NCBI RefSeq assembly: GCF_937468385.1
Contig: NZ_CALBWS010000026.1
Coordinates: 1-64,000, forward strand
Source of the DNA: Neobacillus rhizosphaerae
GTDB taxonomy: Bacteria; Bacillota; Bacilli; Bacillales; Cytobacillaceae
DNA length: 64,000 nt
Direction: 5' to 3'
The translations under genes were made by a program, and so were the position numbers. The notes beneath the pieces are model-generated. The model worked only from the letters and a program-made list of their open reading frames with translations, made no database searches and was not told the DNA's origin. Below, one piece after another: positions 27,569 to 37,935 of this stretch. Every line of letters starts with the position of its first letter. The stretch's first letter is position 1.

Positions 27569-28570
27569 ATGGTAGAAAATCGTCATGAAGCTTTAGGTTT
27601 AAGCGACGGAAAAGTATTGGAAATGTATGAAACGATGCTTTTGGCCCGCCGGATTGATGAGCGGATGTGGTTATTGAACCGTGCTGGGAAAATTCCCTTT
27701 GTAATTTCATGTCAAGGGCAGGAAGCGGCACAAGTAGGAGCTTCCTTTGCCCTTGATCGTGAAAAGGATTACGTACTTCCATATTATCGTGATATGGGTG
27801 TCGTGTTAACGTTTGGTATGACTCCTAGGGAACTCATGCTTTCTGGGTTTGCTAAAGCGGAGGATCCAAACTCTGGTGGAAGACAAATGCCAGGTCACTT
27901 TGGTCAAAAGAAAAATCGGATTGTCACAGGTTCATCGCCAGTAACAACTCAGGTGCCGCATGCGGTAGGTGTTGCCCTCGCTGGAAAAATGGAAAGAAAA
28001 GACCTTGTTACGTTTGTAACCTTTGGGGAAGGATCGTCCAACCAAGGTGATTTCCATGAGGGTGCTAACTTTGCCGGTGTCCATAAACTCCCGGTCATTT
28101 TCATGTGTGAAAATAATAAATACGCAATTTCTGTTCCAATTGAAAAACAATTAGCATGTGAAAAGGTTTCTGACCGTGCCATCGGGTATGGCATGCCTGG
28201 AATTACTGTTGATGGGAATGATCCATTGGAAGTATATAAAGCAGTTAAAGACGCTGCTGATCGTGGGCGCCGAGGTGAAGGTCCAACATTGGTTGAAACA
28301 GTTTCCTACCGCCTGACACCGCACTCATCTGATGACGACGATCGTTCTTACCGTGCACCAGATGAGGTGGCAAAGGCAAAAACACAAGATCCAATCATTA
28401 CGTTTGGAGCCTATTTGAAGGAAACAGGTGTGATGAATGATGAGTTGGAAAAGGAAATCAATGACCGTGTAATGAAACAGGTGAATGAAGCGACTGATTA
28501 TGCTGAAAATGCTCCTTATGCACCACCAGAAGAAGCATTGAAATATGTTTATGCGGACACGGAAGAGTAA
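27569..28570 (+). CDS. bkdAA: Branched-chain 2-oxoacid dehydrogenase E1 alpha
   Basis: E1 alpha/beta decarboxylates branched 2-oxo acids with thiamine diphosphate. The 333-aa alpha subunit shows the substrate loop YVLPYYRDMGVVLTFGM, the TPP-binding GEGSSNQGDFHEGANFA with the following ENNKYAIS, and the phosphorylation-loop-like YRLTPHSSDDDDRSYR. GGGAGG precedes the ATG. bkdAB starts 12 bases after the stop. Confidence 0.96.
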   Translation: MVENRHEALGLSDGKVLEMYETMLLARRIDERMWLLNRAGKIPFVISCQGQEAAQVGASFALDREKDYVLPYYRDMGVVLTFGMTPRELMLSGFAKAEDPNSGGRQMPGHFGQKKNRIVTGSSPVTTQVPHAVGVALAGKMERKDLVTFVTFGEGSSNQGDFHEGANFAGVHKLPVIFMCENNKYAISVPIEKQLACEKVSDRAIGYGMPGITVDGNDPLEVYKAVKDAADRGRRGEGPTLVETVSYRLTPHSSDDDDRSYRAPDEVAKAKTQDPIITFGAYLKETGVMNDELEKEINDRVMKQVNEATDYAENAPYAPPEEALKYVYADTEE

Positions 28571-28582
28571 GGGGGAAGTAAC

Positions 28583-29566
28583 ATGGCGATCATTTCATAT
28601 ATTGATTCAATAACTATGGCCATTCGTGAGGAAATGGAAAGGGATCCAAAGGTTTTTGTACTGGGAGAAGATGTAGGGGTAAAAGGCGGCGTATTTAAGG
28701 CTACACAAGGTTTATATGAGCAATTTGGTGAAGAACGCGTCATTGATACACCGCTTGCGGAATCAGCGATTGCAGGAGTCGGAATTGGTGCAGCGATGTA
28801 TGGCATGCGACCGATTGCTGAAATGCAATTTGCCGATTTTATTATGCCGGCAGTCAACCAAATTATCTCGGAAGCAGCAAAAATTCGCTATCGTTCGAAT
28901 AACGACTGGAGCTGCCCAATGGTTATTCGTGCCCCGTACGGAGGCGGAGTACATGGTGCCCTTTATCATTCTCAATCAGTTGAAGCGGTATTTGCCAATC
29001 AACCTGGTTTGAAAATTGTGATGCCATCGACTCCTTATGATGCGAAGGGCTTATTAAAAGCAGCTATTCGTGATAATGACCCAGTTCTATTTTTTGAGCA
29101 TAAACGGGCCTATCGGTTAATTAAAGGGGAAGTTCCAACGGATGATTATACCTTGCCAATCGGAAAAGCTGATGTGAAGCGGGAAGGTGAAGACATTACT
29201 GTTATTACCTATGGCTTATGTGTACATTTTGCCCTTCAAGCGGCGGAGAAATTAGCCAGTGATGGAATCTCAGCACATATTCTCGATTTGCGAACCGTTT
29301 ATCCACTTGATAAAGAAGCAATCATTGAAGCGGCATCGAAAACTGGTAAAGTCCTTCTTGTTACTGAGGCTACAAAAGAAGGCAGTATAATGGGTGAAGT
29401 GTCAGCGATTATTGCTGAAAATTGTTTATTTGAATTAGATGCTCCTATTATGCGTCTAGCTGGACCGGATGTACCGGCAATGCCGTATGCACCAACGATG
29501 GAAAAATTCTTCATGGTAAATCCTGATAAAGTGGAAAAAGCAATGCGCGAGCTTGCTGAATACTAA
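28583..29566 (+). CDS. bkdAB: Branched-chain 2-oxoacid dehydrogenase E1 beta
   Basis: The 327-aa E1 beta subunit has LGEDVGVKGGVFKATQGL, DTPLAESAIAGVGIGAAM, the Phe/Asp-rich EMQFADFIMPA, the MVIRAPYGGGVHGALYHSQS loop and the C-terminal ILDLRTVYPLDKE. It forms the alpha2-beta2 E1. GGGGGAAG precedes the ATG. A dispersed repeat of about 125 bases lies between it and bkdB. Confidence 0.96.
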   Translation: MAIISYIDSITMAIREEMERDPKVFVLGEDVGVKGGVFKATQGLYEQFGEERVIDTPLAESAIAGVGIGAAMYGMRPIAEMQFADFIMPAVNQIISEAAKIRYRSNNDWSCPMVIRAPYGGGVHGALYHSQSVEAVFANQPGLKIVMPSTPYDAKGLLKAAIRDNDPVLFFEHKRAYRLIKGEVPTDDYTLPIGKADVKREGEDITVITYGLCVHFALQAAEKLASDGISAHILDLRTVYPLDKEAIIEAASKTGKVLLVTEATKEGSIMGEVSAIIAENCLFELDAPIMRLAGPDVPAMPYAPTMEKFFMVNPDKVEKAMRELAEY

Positions 29567-29695
29567 AACGAAAAGCGGAGGCGCCTTGGGCAGCCCCGAC
29601 AAGCGCTGGAGGGCATGCCAGTGAAGTCGTACTTTGACTTCATTGGCAGGACCAAAGCGACTCGAGGGGCTAGGCGCTGGAGCTGGACAATAGGA
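29567..29695 (+). repeat. Dispersed intergenic repeat, copy C (longest)
   Basis: Starts GAAAAGCGGAGGCGCCTTGG and ends GGCGCTGGAGCTGGACAATA. Between the ends is an internal palindrome: GCCAGTGAAGTC pairs with GACTTCATTGGC around GTACTTT (about 29619-29648). Most complete of the seven family members in the window and lies within the bkd operon. Confidence 0.85.
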
Positions 29696-29705
29696 GGTAT
29701 GAACA

Positions 29706-31007
29706 TTGACTCTTGAACAAATTAAAATGCCTCAGTTAGGGGAAAGCGTAACCGAAGGTACAATTAGTAAGTGGTTAGTATCTGTAGGTGATAAAGTAAA
29801 TAAGTACGATCCGCTTGCAGAGGTAATGACAGATAAAGTAAATGCAGAAGTCCCATCCTCTTTTACTGGTGTGATAAAAGAACTAATTGCGGGTGAAGGT
29901 GACACATTAGCAGTCGGCGAAATTATTTGTACGATTGAGATGGAAGGCGGCAAAGTTGAGGAAACCCCAGCAGCAGGTGAAAAACAGCCAGAAGTTCCTA
30001 ATAATGCTGCAGCAGCTGTTTCCCAAGCAGATCAAGGAAACAAAGCCCGTTATTCACCTGCCGTTCTTAAAATTTCTCAAGAACATGGCATTGATTTAAC
30101 TCAGGTGTTAGGCACCGGTGCCGGTGGACGGATTACCAGAAAAGATCTACTTAAATTAATTGAGTCTGGAAATATTCCAGTTGCAGGACAAACAGTGGAA
30201 GCAGAAAAACAGCCTGCAGTTGAGCAGGTTGCAAAACAAGAATTGGTCCAGCCAGTTCCTACAAAGGCGCCAGCTGCACCAGCAGTGAATATCCCAGTGG
30301 CAGCTGGAGACATTGAAATTCCGGTAACTGGCATTCGTAAAGCAATTGCGGCTAATATGCTGCGCAGCAAGCATGAAGCACCGCATGCATGGACCATGAT
30401 TGAAGTGGACGCAACTAATCTTGTTGACTATCGTAATTCCTTAAAAGGTGAATTCAAGAAAAAAGAAGGCTTTAATTTAACATTCTTTGCTTTCTTTGTG
30501 AAGGCAGTGGCACAGGCATTAAAAGAATTCCCGCAAATCAATTCGATGTGGGCTGGTGAAAAGATCATCCAAAAGAAAGACATCAATATTTCGATTGCGG
30601 TTGCGACAGATGATGCACTTTACGTCCCTGTTATCAAAAATGCGGATGAAAAAACAATTAAGGGTATTGCCCGTGAAATCTCTGAACTTGCTGTGAAAGT
30701 GAGAACTGGAAAGCTGAAGTCAGAAGATATGCAGGGAGGAACCTTTACTGTAAACAATACGGGTTCCTTTGGCTCTGTTCAATCAATGGGAATCATAAAT
30801 TACCCACAAGCGGCTATTCTACAGGTGGAGTCGATTGTCAAGCGTCCAGTTGTCATGAATAATGGTATGATTGCAGTTCGTGATATGGTCAATTTATGTA
30901 TGTCACTTGATCACAGAGTATTAGACGGACTTGTTTGTGGCCGTTTCTTACAACGTGTGAAAGAGATCCTTGAAAATATTTCGAAATCAACAACTTCCAT
31001 TTATTAA
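29706..31007 (+). CDS. bkdB: Branched-chain 2-oxoacid dehydrogenase E2 (lipoamide acyltransferase)
   Basis: BkdB carries the acyl group on lipoate and transfers it to CoA, giving isovaleryl-, isobutyryl- and 2-methylbutyryl-CoA. The 433-aa protein has a lipoyl domain (1-80; VMTDKVNAEVPS with Lys44), an Ala/Pro/Glu linker, a peripheral-subunit-binding domain (about 118-155, SPAVLKISQEHGI to GRITRKDLL) and the catalytic domain with NNTGSFGS and DHRVLDG. TTG start with AGGAGG. Last gene of the operon, followed by a terminator. Confidence 0.96.
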   Translation: MTLEQIKMPQLGESVTEGTISKWLVSVGDKVNKYDPLAEVMTDKVNAEVPSSFTGVIKELIAGEGDTLAVGEIICTIEMEGGKVEETPAAGEKQPEVPNNAAAAVSQADQGNKARYSPAVLKISQEHGIDLTQVLGTGAGGRITRKDLLKLIESGNIPVAGQTVEAEKQPAVEQVAKQELVQPVPTKAPAAPAVNIPVAAGDIEIPVTGIRKAIAANMLRSKHEAPHAWTMIEVDATNLVDYRNSLKGEFKKKEGFNLTFFAFFVKAVAQALKEFPQINSMWAGEKIIQKKDINISIAVATDDALYVPVIKNADEKTIKGIAREISELAVKVRTGKLKSEDMQGGTFTVNNTGSFGSVQSMGIINYPQAAILQVESIVKRPVVMNNGMIAVRDMVNLCMSLDHRVLDGLVCGRFLQRVKEILENISKSTTSIY

Positions 31008-31010
31008 TCT

Positions 31011-31051
31011 AAAACAACCGCTACCGAGAATGGGGGCGGTTGTTTGTTTTT
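31011..31051 (+). terminator. Terminator of the ptb-bkd operon
   Basis: AAACAACCGC pairs with GCGGTTGTTT over a 14-base loop, followed by GTTTTTA. Confidence 0.85.
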
Positions 31052-31052
31052 A

Positions 31053-31081
31053 TTGCTTGAATTGCCTTTGTACCATAAAAT
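31053..31081 (+). promoter_or_regulatory. Possible promoter of mutA-mutB-meaB
   Basis: TTGCTT (31053-31058) and TAAAAT (31076-31081) are 17 bases apart, directly after the bkd terminator and 63 bases before the mutA start. Weak by eye. Confidence 0.4.
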
Positions 31082-31143
31082 AGTACTAAGTAGAATTGAT
31101 TGAATTTTATTTTAATTATGCACGCGGAAGGGGGCTGAGGAGT

Positions 31144-33036
31144 TTGGAAAAAATAAAGAATCAAACTTTTCCTTCAAAAACAATAACCGAATGGAAAACA
31201 ATAGCAGAGACATCACTAAAAGGGAAAACGATTGAAGCATTAGATAGTATTACATATGAAAATATTATTTTGAAACCGCTTTATTCCCTACATGACGAGC
31301 AGCCAGTTTCAGTATATCCAGGTGGTTCAGATTTTAGAAGAGGTATATACCCACTTGGATATATTACAAATGAATGGAAGATAGCCCAGCATCTTACCTA
31401 TCAAACAGCGGAAGAATTGGAAGAGAATTTTCTTCATGCATTTGAAAAAGGGCAATCTGCTATCTCATTTGAGGTTTCGAAGAATTTGTTTGAAACAAAT
31501 AAAAGCTTTTCAAATGTAATAGCAAAATTATTTTCTCAATATCCGTTTGCCATTAACGCAAAAGATTTCCAGTCTGGGTTTCTGGATCTATTGAAAAAAA
31601 TAGCCGATAGAGAAGGATCTGCTGACAAAATCAGCGGATACATAGGCTCTGATCCAATTGCCCAATTTGTAGAAGAAGAGTTTATTTCCGAGGAATTTTT
31701 CAATGAATGGGTAAAGAACATTCAACAGTCAAATGAAAAATTTTCAAACTTACAGACGATTTTAATTGACACTGTTCCCTATCATAATGGTGGGGCGAAT
31801 GCTGTTCAAGAGCTCGGAATCGCCATGGCCGTAGGGGTTTATTATCTCGAAAAGATACAGGGAACCGGAATGGAATTGGAAGAAATCCTTGAGAAAATGA
31901 TCTTTCAATTTGCCATTGGAGGCAACTTTTTCATGGAGATTGCGAAACTCCGGGCCGCACGGGTACTTTGGAGGCGTATTACTGATGCATATGGTGTAAA
32001 AGGTGATGCGTGTGGAATGCATATAGCTGCTGAAACTTCTTCCTTTACAAAGACCGTTAATGACCCCTATGTAAACCTTCTTCGTGCTGGAAATGAAGCA
32101 TTTGCTGCTGTAATTGGGGGCGTGCAATATTTACATGTGAATTCATTTGATAACCTTACTGGCTCTACCCTTTTTTCTGAAAGAATTGCTAGAAATACAC
32201 AACTACTTTTAAAAGAAGAAGCACACCTGAAAAAAGTTATTGATCCTGCAGGTGGTTCTTGGTATGTGGAAGAATTAACTAACCAGCTGGCCGAAAAGGC
32301 TTGGAGATACTTTCAGCAAATCGAAGCTAATAGCGGTATTCTTGAAGTATTAAAATCTAATTGGCTGCAACGGGACATAGCTGCTGTATATGAAAAAAAG
32401 AACAAAGATATTCAAACTAGAAATCATAGTATTGTTGGAACAAATGTCTATGCTAACTTGAATGAAATGGTCCCTGAAAAGAAACGATTGAAGAAAAAAC
32501 CATATTTTGTTGGTGTGGACACTTCATTAATAAAAATAGAGGCAATCCCACAACGGAGATTGGCAGAACCATTTGAAGAATTGCGAATTAAGGCCAACCA
32601 ATTGGCGAAAAAAACAGCAGGGCACCTGCCATTAGTTGGGATGATTTGTCTTGGTGAGCTAAAACAACATAAAGCAAGGCTTGATTTTATGAAAGGTTTT
32701 CTTGCGGCAGGTGGAATTAAAACACAAGAAAGTATGCCTATCTTAACAGTAGAGAATGCTAGACAATTTGTTTCAGAACAACCTTTTAAATACTTTTGCT
32801 TTTGCGGAACAAATGACCAGTATGAAATGGTGGGTCATGAAATCCTAACTATTTTAATAGCTGAATATCCTGAACGGATTTTTTACTTTGCGGGACTCCC
32901 TGAAAAGGAAAAACAGACCCAGTGGAAGGATGAAGGGATTAAGCAATTTATCCATATAAAAAGCAACTGCTATGAAATTCTTGCAGAAATCCTTAATGAT
33001 TTGGAGGTGAGCTCGGTTGAAGAAACAAAAGCCTGA
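31144..33036 (+). CDS. mutA: Methylmalonyl-CoA mutase small subunit
   Basis: The 630-aa small subunit pairs with MutB in the B12-dependent conversion of methylmalonyl-CoA to succinyl-CoA. It shows the mutase barrel fold ([76 protein letters not shown]). The C-terminal cobalamin-like domain lacks the DxHxxG cobalt-ligand motif (region [17 protein letters not shown]), as expected for the non-catalytic subunit. TTG 31144 is chosen because GGAAGGGGG lies 9 bases upstream; the frame is open back to 31096. Confidence 0.94.
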   Translation: MEKIKNQTFPSKTITEWKTIAETSLKGKTIEALDSITYENIILKPLYSLHDEQPVSVYPGGSDFRRGIYPLGYITNEWKIAQHLTYQTAEELEENFLHAFEKGQSAISFEVSKNLFETNKSFSNVIAKLFSQYPFAINAKDFQSGFLDLLKKIADREGSADKISGYIGSDPIAQFVEEEFISEEFFNEWVKNIQQSNEKFSNLQTILIDTVPYHNGGANAVQELGIAMAVGVYYLEKIQGTGMELEEILEKMIFQFAIGGNFFMEIAKLRAARVLWRRITDAYGVKGDACGMHIAAETSSFTKTVNDPYVNLLRAGNEAFAAVIGGVQYLHVNSFDNLTGSTLFSERIARNTQLLLKEEAHLKKVIDPAGGSWYVEELTNQLAEKAWRYFQQIEANSGILEVLKSNWLQRDIAAVYEKKNKDIQTRNHSIVGTNVYANLNEMVPEKKRLKKKPYFVGVDTSLIKIEAIPQRRLAEPFEELRIKANQLAKKTAGHLPLVGMICLGELKQHKARLDFMKGFLAAGGIKTQESMPILTVENARQFVSEQPFKYFCFCGTNDQYEMVGHEILTILIAEYPERIFYFAGLPEKEKQTQWKDEGIKQFIHIKSNCYEILAEILNDLEVSSVEETKA

Positions 33037-35215
33037 CTTTCAAAATATTTCATTGTTTGATAAGCATCAATCCATGACAAAAGAGGAGTGGCGGAAAAAG
33101 GCAGAAAAAGAAATAGATGGCTCTATTGACGATTTACTTTTTGAAACAAATGAACAAATCTTCTTAAAACCGCTTTATACAAAAGAAGACCGGGAAGAAT
33201 TAGAGCATCTTGATGATCTTCCAGGGCTCCCGCCATATACAAGAGGGCCTTATCCGACGATGTATGTCAATCGTCCATGGACTGTCAGACAATACGCAGG
33301 TTTTTCAACGGCTGAGGAAAGTAATGCCTTTTATCGCCGCAATCTCGCCATGGGGCAAAAGGGATTGTCGGTTGCCTTTGATTTAGCCACCCATCGCGGC
33401 TATGATTCTGATCATCCGCGCGTGGTTGGGGATGTCGGGAAAGCGGGTGTAGCGATTGATTCCGTTCTCGACATGAAAACTCTTTTTGACGGAATTCCAC
33501 TAGATCAAATGTCTGTGTCGATGACAATGAATGGGGCGGTGCTTCCGATTCTAGCCTTTTTTATTGTAACGGCCGAAGAACAGGGAGTCAGTCAGGAAAA
33601 GCTATCCGGAACAATCCAAAATGACATTTTAAAGGAATACATGGTTCGTAATACCTATATTTATCCGCCAGAAATGTCGATGAAAATAATTGCTGATATC
33701 TTTGAATATACCTCCAAATACATGCCAAAGTTTAATAGTATCAGTATATCTGGCTACCATATGCAAGAGGCCGGGGCACCGGCAGATTTAGAATTGGCTT
33801 ACACATTAGCTGACGGTCTGGAATACGTAAGGACAGGCCTTAAAGCGGGAATCGAAATCGATTCATTTGCTCCGAGGTTATCGTTTTTCTGGGCAATTGG
33901 GATGAATTACTTTATGGAAGTGGCCAAAATGCGGGCAGCCCGATTGATTTGGGCAAAAATGATGAAATCCTTCCATCCAATAAACGAAAAATCGTTGGTA
34001 TTACGTACCCATTCGCAAACATCTGGCTGGAGTTTGACGGAGCAGGATCCATTTAACAATGTTACTAGGACACTGATTGAAGCGCATGCGGCGGCAATGG
34101 GTCATACGCAATCGCTTCATACTAACGCCTTAGATGAAGCGATTGCCTTGCCAACCGATTTCTCCGCTCGAATCGCCCGTAATACACAGTTGTTTTTACA
34201 AGAAGAAACAGGGATAACAAATGTAATTGATCCCTGGGCTGGCTCTTATTATGTTGAAAAGCTGACTGATGAATTGGTAAAAAGAGCTTGGACACATATC
34301 GAAGAGGTCGAAGGTCTCGGGGGAATGGCGAAAGCGATTGAAACAGGCCTCCCGAAAATGAGAATTGAAGAAGCGGCAGCAAGGAGACAAGCCCAAATTG
34401 ATTCCGGAAAAGAAACAATCATTGGTGTTAATCGTTACCGTTTAGAGAAAGAAGAAGCGATAGATATTTTGGACATTGATAATACAGCGGTCCGCTTAAA
34501 GCAACATGAGAAATTAAATTCCTTAAAGGCAGGTCGTAATGACCATAAAGTGGAGGAAGCCTTAACGCTCTTAACAAATGCTGCAGCAACAGGTGAACAA
34601 AATCTATTAGAGCTTGCGGTTCAGGCAGCGCGTGCAAGAGCGACATTAGGTGAAATTTCTGATGCTATTGAAATGGTCGCTGGCAGACATAAAGCAATTA
34701 TCCGCTCGATAAGCGGTATTTATAGTACTGCTTTTAACAATGAAGAGGAAATCACTGAAGTTCAAAAAATGTCCGATGAATTCCTGGAAAACGAAGGAAG
34801 AAGACCAAGAATTTTAGTGGCGAAAATGGGCCAGGACGGTCATGACCGCGGTGCGAAAGTAATAGCCACCGCATTTGCAGACCTTGGTTTTGATGTGGAT
34901 ATTGGTCCATTGTTCCAGACTCCGGAAGAAACAGCTTTGCAGGCGGTTGAAAATGATGTCCATGTGATTGGAATGAGTTCGCTTGCTGCCGGTCATAAAA
35001 CATTATTGCCTCAGCTTGTGGCCGAATTGAAAAAGCTTGGTCGTGAAGATATTCTGGTTGTCGCTGGCGGAGTCATTCCTGCCCAGGATTATCAATTCTT
35101 ATATAATCACGGTGCAGCCGCCATCTTTGGACCTGGTACCATTATTCCGGTTGCAGCTCAAAGGGTAATCAAGGAGATTTATAAACAACTTGGGTATGAG
35201 GAAGTGTCGCAATAA
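33017..35215 (+). CDS. mutB: Methylmalonyl-CoA mutase large (catalytic) subunit
   Basis: The 732-aa catalytic subunit. The substrate barrel has [67 protein letters not shown] and [10 protein letters not shown]. The C-terminal B12 domain (about 595-732) has [10 protein letters not shown], where the His is the lower axial ligand, and [14 protein letters not shown]. The TTG start overlaps the mutA end by 20 bases with GGAGGTGA upstream, so translation is coupled. Confidence 0.97.
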   Translation: MKKQKPDFQNISLFDKHQSMTKEEWRKKAEKEIDGSIDDLLFETNEQIFLKPLYTKEDREELEHLDDLPGLPPYTRGPYPTMYVNRPWTVRQYAGFSTAEESNAFYRRNLAMGQKGLSVAFDLATHRGYDSDHPRVVGDVGKAGVAIDSVLDMKTLFDGIPLDQMSVSMTMNGAVLPILAFFIVTAEEQGVSQEKLSGTIQNDILKEYMVRNTYIYPPEMSMKIIADIFEYTSKYMPKFNSISISGYHMQEAGAPADLELAYTLADGLEYVRTGLKAGIEIDSFAPRLSFFWAIGMNYFMEVAKMRAARLIWAKMMKSFHPINEKSLVLRTHSQTSGWSLTEQDPFNNVTRTLIEAHAAAMGHTQSLHTNALDEAIALPTDFSARIARNTQLFLQEETGITNVIDPWAGSYYVEKLTDELVKRAWTHIEEVEGLGGMAKAIETGLPKMRIEEAAARRQAQIDSGKETIIGVNRYRLEKEEAIDILDIDNTAVRLKQHEKLNSLKAGRNDHKVEEALTLLTNAAATGEQNLLELAVQAARARATLGEISDAIEMVAGRHKAIIRSISGIYSTAFNNEEEITEVQKMSDEFLENEGRRPRILVAKMGQDGHDRGAKVIATAFADLGFDVDIGPLFQTPEETALQAVENDVHVIGMSSLAAGHKTLLPQLVAELKKLGREDILVVAGGVIPAQDYQFLYNHGAAAIFGPGTIIPVAAQRVIKEIYKQLGYEEVSQ

Positions 35216-36339
35216 TGGCTGCGGATCAAAAACCGGAGTGGAGCGATCTGAATAACCCTGGAAATTGTTCAAGTATAGTTAGAAAAGGACAGATGCAAGA
35301 AGGCCAAGCAGTTTCAATTCAAAAAAACATCCACTTTCAAAAACGTAGAAACAGCGAACCAACTGTTGAAGAACTTTATGAAGGGGTTCTTAAAGGTGAT
35401 AGGAGTCTACTTGCAAGAGCCATCACCCTAGTGGAAAGTAACGCCGAGCAGCATTTCAAAAAAGCACAGGCGCTCCTTCAAAAACTATTGGCTCATTCTG
35501 GTAATGCCATTCGTATTGGCATTACTGGTGTCCCAGGTGCAGGCAAAAGCACTTTTATTGAGGCCTTCGGGAGCTATTTGTGTGACCATGGGCATCGGGT
35601 AGCAGTCCTGGCAATTGACCCAAGCTCAAGTATAAGCGGCGGCAGTATTCTGGGGGACAAAACGAGAATGGAGCAATTGGCGAGAAACCCAAGAGCTTTC
35701 ATCCGCCCCTCACCTACTGCTGGGAAGCTTGGAGGGGTTCATCGAAAAACAAGGGAATCGATGCTGATTTGTGAAGCGGCTGGCTTTGATGTGATTTTAA
35801 TCGAAACGGTTGGAGTTGGCCAAAGTGAAGTCATTATTCGAGAGATGGTCGATTTTTTCATGCTGCTCGTGCTGACAGGAGCAGGGGATGAACTGCAGGG
35901 AATGAAAAAAGGAATCATGGAACTAGCAGATGCGATACTCGTTCATAAAGCAGATGGAGAAAACAAACCTAAAGCTGCACAGACAAGAAATGAATATAAC
36001 CGCATCCTCCACTTCTTGCAGCCTGCTACAAAAGGATGGGCAACAAAGGCCTATACATGTTCATCTAGGACTCAGGAGGGTATCAGTGAAATCTGGAGGG
36101 TAATACAATCCTTCGAACAAACGGGGAAAACTTCAGGAGTGTTTGATAATAGAAGGAAAATCCAAGCACGGGAATGGCTTTATTCCATGATAACCGACCA
36201 ACTTCAATTTTATTTTTATCATCATAGCGGTGTAAAAAGTACGCTGCCCAAGCTGGAAAATGAAGTGATTGCCGGGGAAACGACTGTTGCTGTAGCAGTT
36301 GCAACTTTATTTAATACCTTTTTATCCCCAAAAGATTGA
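35215..36339 (+). CDS. meaB: Methylmalonyl-CoA mutase chaperone GTPase MeaB
   Basis: MeaB is a G3E GTPase that protects and loads B12 onto the mutase. The 374-aa protein has Walker A GVPGAGKST near residue 103, DPSSSISGGSILGDKTRM, the FIRPSPTAGKLGGV segment, VGQSE and the HKADG nucleotide-specificity motif. The first about 55 residues are a variable extension. It overlaps the mutB stop as TAATG, the third gene of a coupled operon. Confidence 0.95.
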   Translation: MAADQKPEWSDLNNPGNCSSIVRKGQMQEGQAVSIQKNIHFQKRRNSEPTVEELYEGVLKGDRSLLARAITLVESNAEQHFKKAQALLQKLLAHSGNAIRIGITGVPGAGKSTFIEAFGSYLCDHGHRVAVLAIDPSSSISGGSILGDKTRMEQLARNPRAFIRPSPTAGKLGGVHRKTRESMLICEAAGFDVILIETVGVGQSEVIIREMVDFFMLLVLTGAGDELQGMKKGIMELADAILVHKADGENKPKAAQTRNEYNRILHFLQPATKGWATKAYTCSSRTQEGISEIWRVIQSFEQTGKTSGVFDNRRKIQAREWLYSMITDQLQFYFYHHSGVKSTLPKLENEVIAGETTVAVAVATLFNTFLSPKD

Positions 36340-36340
36340 A

Positions 36341-36364
36341 GCTGCCGTTTCTGGCAGTTTTTTT
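36341..36364 (+). terminator. Terminator after meaB
   Basis: CTGCC and GGCAG pair across GTTTCT with a run of seven T residues. Confidence 0.85.
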
Positions 36365-36386
36365 CATAGGTTAAAAATGATTTCAT

Positions 36387-36416
36387 TTGAAAAAAACACA
36401 TTTTAACTGTTATGAT
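36387..36416 (+). promoter_or_regulatory. Sigma-A promoter of brxB
   Basis: TTGAAA (36387-36392) and TATGAT (36411-36416) are 18 bases apart and 36 bases before the start codon. Confidence 0.55.
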
Positions 36417-36451
36417 GTAGTTATATACGTAACATGAAGGAGTGATTTTTT

Positions 36452-36889
36452 ATGAGCATGGATTTTAACCTTTTCATGAATGATGTGGTTAATCAGGCAC
36501 GTCAAGAAATCGTGTCTGCTGGGTATAAAGAACTTAAAACATCTGCGGATGTGGATGAGGCCCTTACACAAAAAGGAACAACGTTAGTAATGATTAATTC
36601 TGTTTGTGGCTGTGCTGGTGGTGTTGCACGTCCTGCGGCAGCATTTGCTGTTCATTATGATAAACGTCCTGACCATCTTGTTACCGTTTTTGCCGGGCAG
36701 GATAAGGAAGCAACTGAAACTGCAAGAAACTATTTCACCGGCTATCCGCCATCCTCTCCTTCCTTTGCACTAATAAAGGATGGTAAGATTTGCTCAATGG
36801 TCGAAAGACATCAAATCGAAGGCTTCGATCCTGCGACAGTGGTTTCAAGATTGCAAAAGCAATTTGATGAATATTGTGAAGAATTTTAA
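36452..36889 (+). CDS. brxB: Bacilliredoxin BrxB (YqiW)
   Basis: Bacilliredoxins remove bacillithiol from S-bacillithiolated proteins. The 145-aa DUF1094/YphP family protein has the active-site CGC at residues 52-54 ([13 protein letters not shown]), followed by [15 protein letters not shown] and [15 protein letters not shown]. The AAGGAG site precedes the ATG. Monocistronic, in the same locus position as B. subtilis yqiW. Confidence 0.95.
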   Translation: MSMDFNLFMNDVVNQARQEIVSAGYKELKTSADVDEALTQKGTTLVMINSVCGCAGGVARPAAAFAVHYDKRPDHLVTVFAGQDKEATETARNYFTGYPPSSPSFALIKDGKICSMVERHQIEGFDPATVVSRLQKQFDEYCEEF

Positions 36890-36899
36890 TACCGAAGCA

Positions 36900-36942
36900 A
36901 GAAAAGGGTCAATCTCCTAAAGGGAGCTTGGTCCTTTTTTGT
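36900..36942 (+). terminator. Terminator after brxB
   Basis: AAAAGG and CCTTTTTT flank an inner stem CTCC/GGGAG, forming an interrupted hairpin with a T run. Confidence 0.65.
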
Positions 36943-36991
36943 TTGGAAAAAAATACTTTAAAAAAACATAAACGAATTTTTAAAAATATAT

Positions 36992-37019
36992 TTGCATAAT
37001 TATTAGTTTGTGTTAAAAT
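36992..37019 (+). promoter_or_regulatory. Promoter of artPQR
   Basis: TTGCAT (36992-36997) and TAAAAT (37014-37019) with a 16-base spacer. Confidence 0.5.
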
Positions 37020-37025
37020 TCAATA

Positions 37026-37043
37026 CATTGAATAATTATTAAT
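37026..37043 (+). promoter_or_regulatory. ARG-box-like palindrome before artP
   Basis: This AT-rich palindrome (TTGAATAATTATTAA core) sits just after the -10 element. It resembles remembered ARG boxes (TGAATAAAAATTCA type) bound by ArgR/AhrC, encoded at 10025. AT-rich palindromes are common, so this is tentative. Confidence 0.35.
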
Positions 37044-37141
37044 AAAACAAACTATCTATCTTGAAAATCTTGAATTAGTCACTCTAACTTTGATGGATAT
37101 TCGAAGTTGTAATTTTCAGATAAATTATAGGGGGAAAACAA

Positions 37142-37924
37142 ATGAAAAAGGCAGTTATTTTAATCTTGACGATGGTGATGTCTGTAGGTTTACTTGCAGC
37201 CTGTGGTACTAGTGATAATGCCAACAAGAAAAGCGGGGATAAGAAGGTATTGGTAATGGCTACTTCTGCTGACTATCCGCCATTTGAATATGTAGAAACA
37301 AAGAAAAGTGATGACATTATTGGTTTTGATGTCGATTTAGCAAAAGCAATTGCAGGTAAGCTAGGATATACAGTAAATGTTAAGGATATGGATTTTGGAG
37401 GGTTAGTACAATCGCTTAAATCCGGACAAGCTGATCTTGTACTTGCCGGAATGACACCTACTGAAAAAAGAAAGAAAAACGTTGATTTTAGTGATATTTA
37501 TTATACAGCACATCATTTGATTATTTCGAAAAAGGATAGCGGCATTGAGAAGCTTGAGGACTTGAAAGGAAAGACAGTCGGGGTACAACTTGGTTCGATA
37601 CAAGAAGGTAAAGCTCAAGAAATCAATAAACAAATTCCGATAAAAATTGAAAATCGGAATCGTATTCCAGACCTTATTCAAGAGATGAAATCTGGACGTT
37701 TTGATGCTGCCATCATTGAAGATACAGTCGCAAAGGGCTACTTTGAGAAAGAAAAAGATTTTAAAGGCTTTACGATTAGTGATGATCCAAATGAAGCGGG
37801 TTCAGCGATTGCCTTCCCGAAAAATAGTGAATTAACGGCCAAGTTCAACAAGGAGTTAAAGAAAATGAAAGAAAACGGTGAGCTCCAAAAATTGGTTGTT
37901 AAATGGTTCGGCGGAGAGAAATAA
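37142..37924 (+). CDS. artP: Amino-acid ABC transporter, substrate-binding lipoprotein
   Basis: A 260-aa extracellular solute-binding protein (family 3) attached by a lipid anchor: lipobox LLAAC with Cys21. The mature domain has MATSADYPPFEYV, DDIIGFDVDLAKAIA, GLVQSLKSGQADLVLAGMT and LKGKTVGVQLGS, typical of arginine/polar amino-acid binding proteins. In B. subtilis the locus equivalent ArtP binds arginine. Clear GGGGG ribosome site. A terminator-like hairpin separates it from artQ. Confidence 0.94.
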   Translation: MKKAVILILTMVMSVGLLAACGTSDNANKKSGDKKVLVMATSADYPPFEYVETKKSDDIIGFDVDLAKAIAGKLGYTVNVKDMDFGGLVQSLKSGQADLVLAGMTPTEKRKKNVDFSDIYYTAHHLIISKKDSGIEKLEDLKGKTVGVQLGSIQEGKAQEINKQIPIKIENRNRIPDLIQEMKSGRFDAAIIEDTVAKGYFEKEKDFKGFTISDDPNEAGSAIAFPKNSELTAKFNKELKKMKENGELQKLVVKWFGGEK

Positions 37925-37935
37925 TTTTTCATAAT

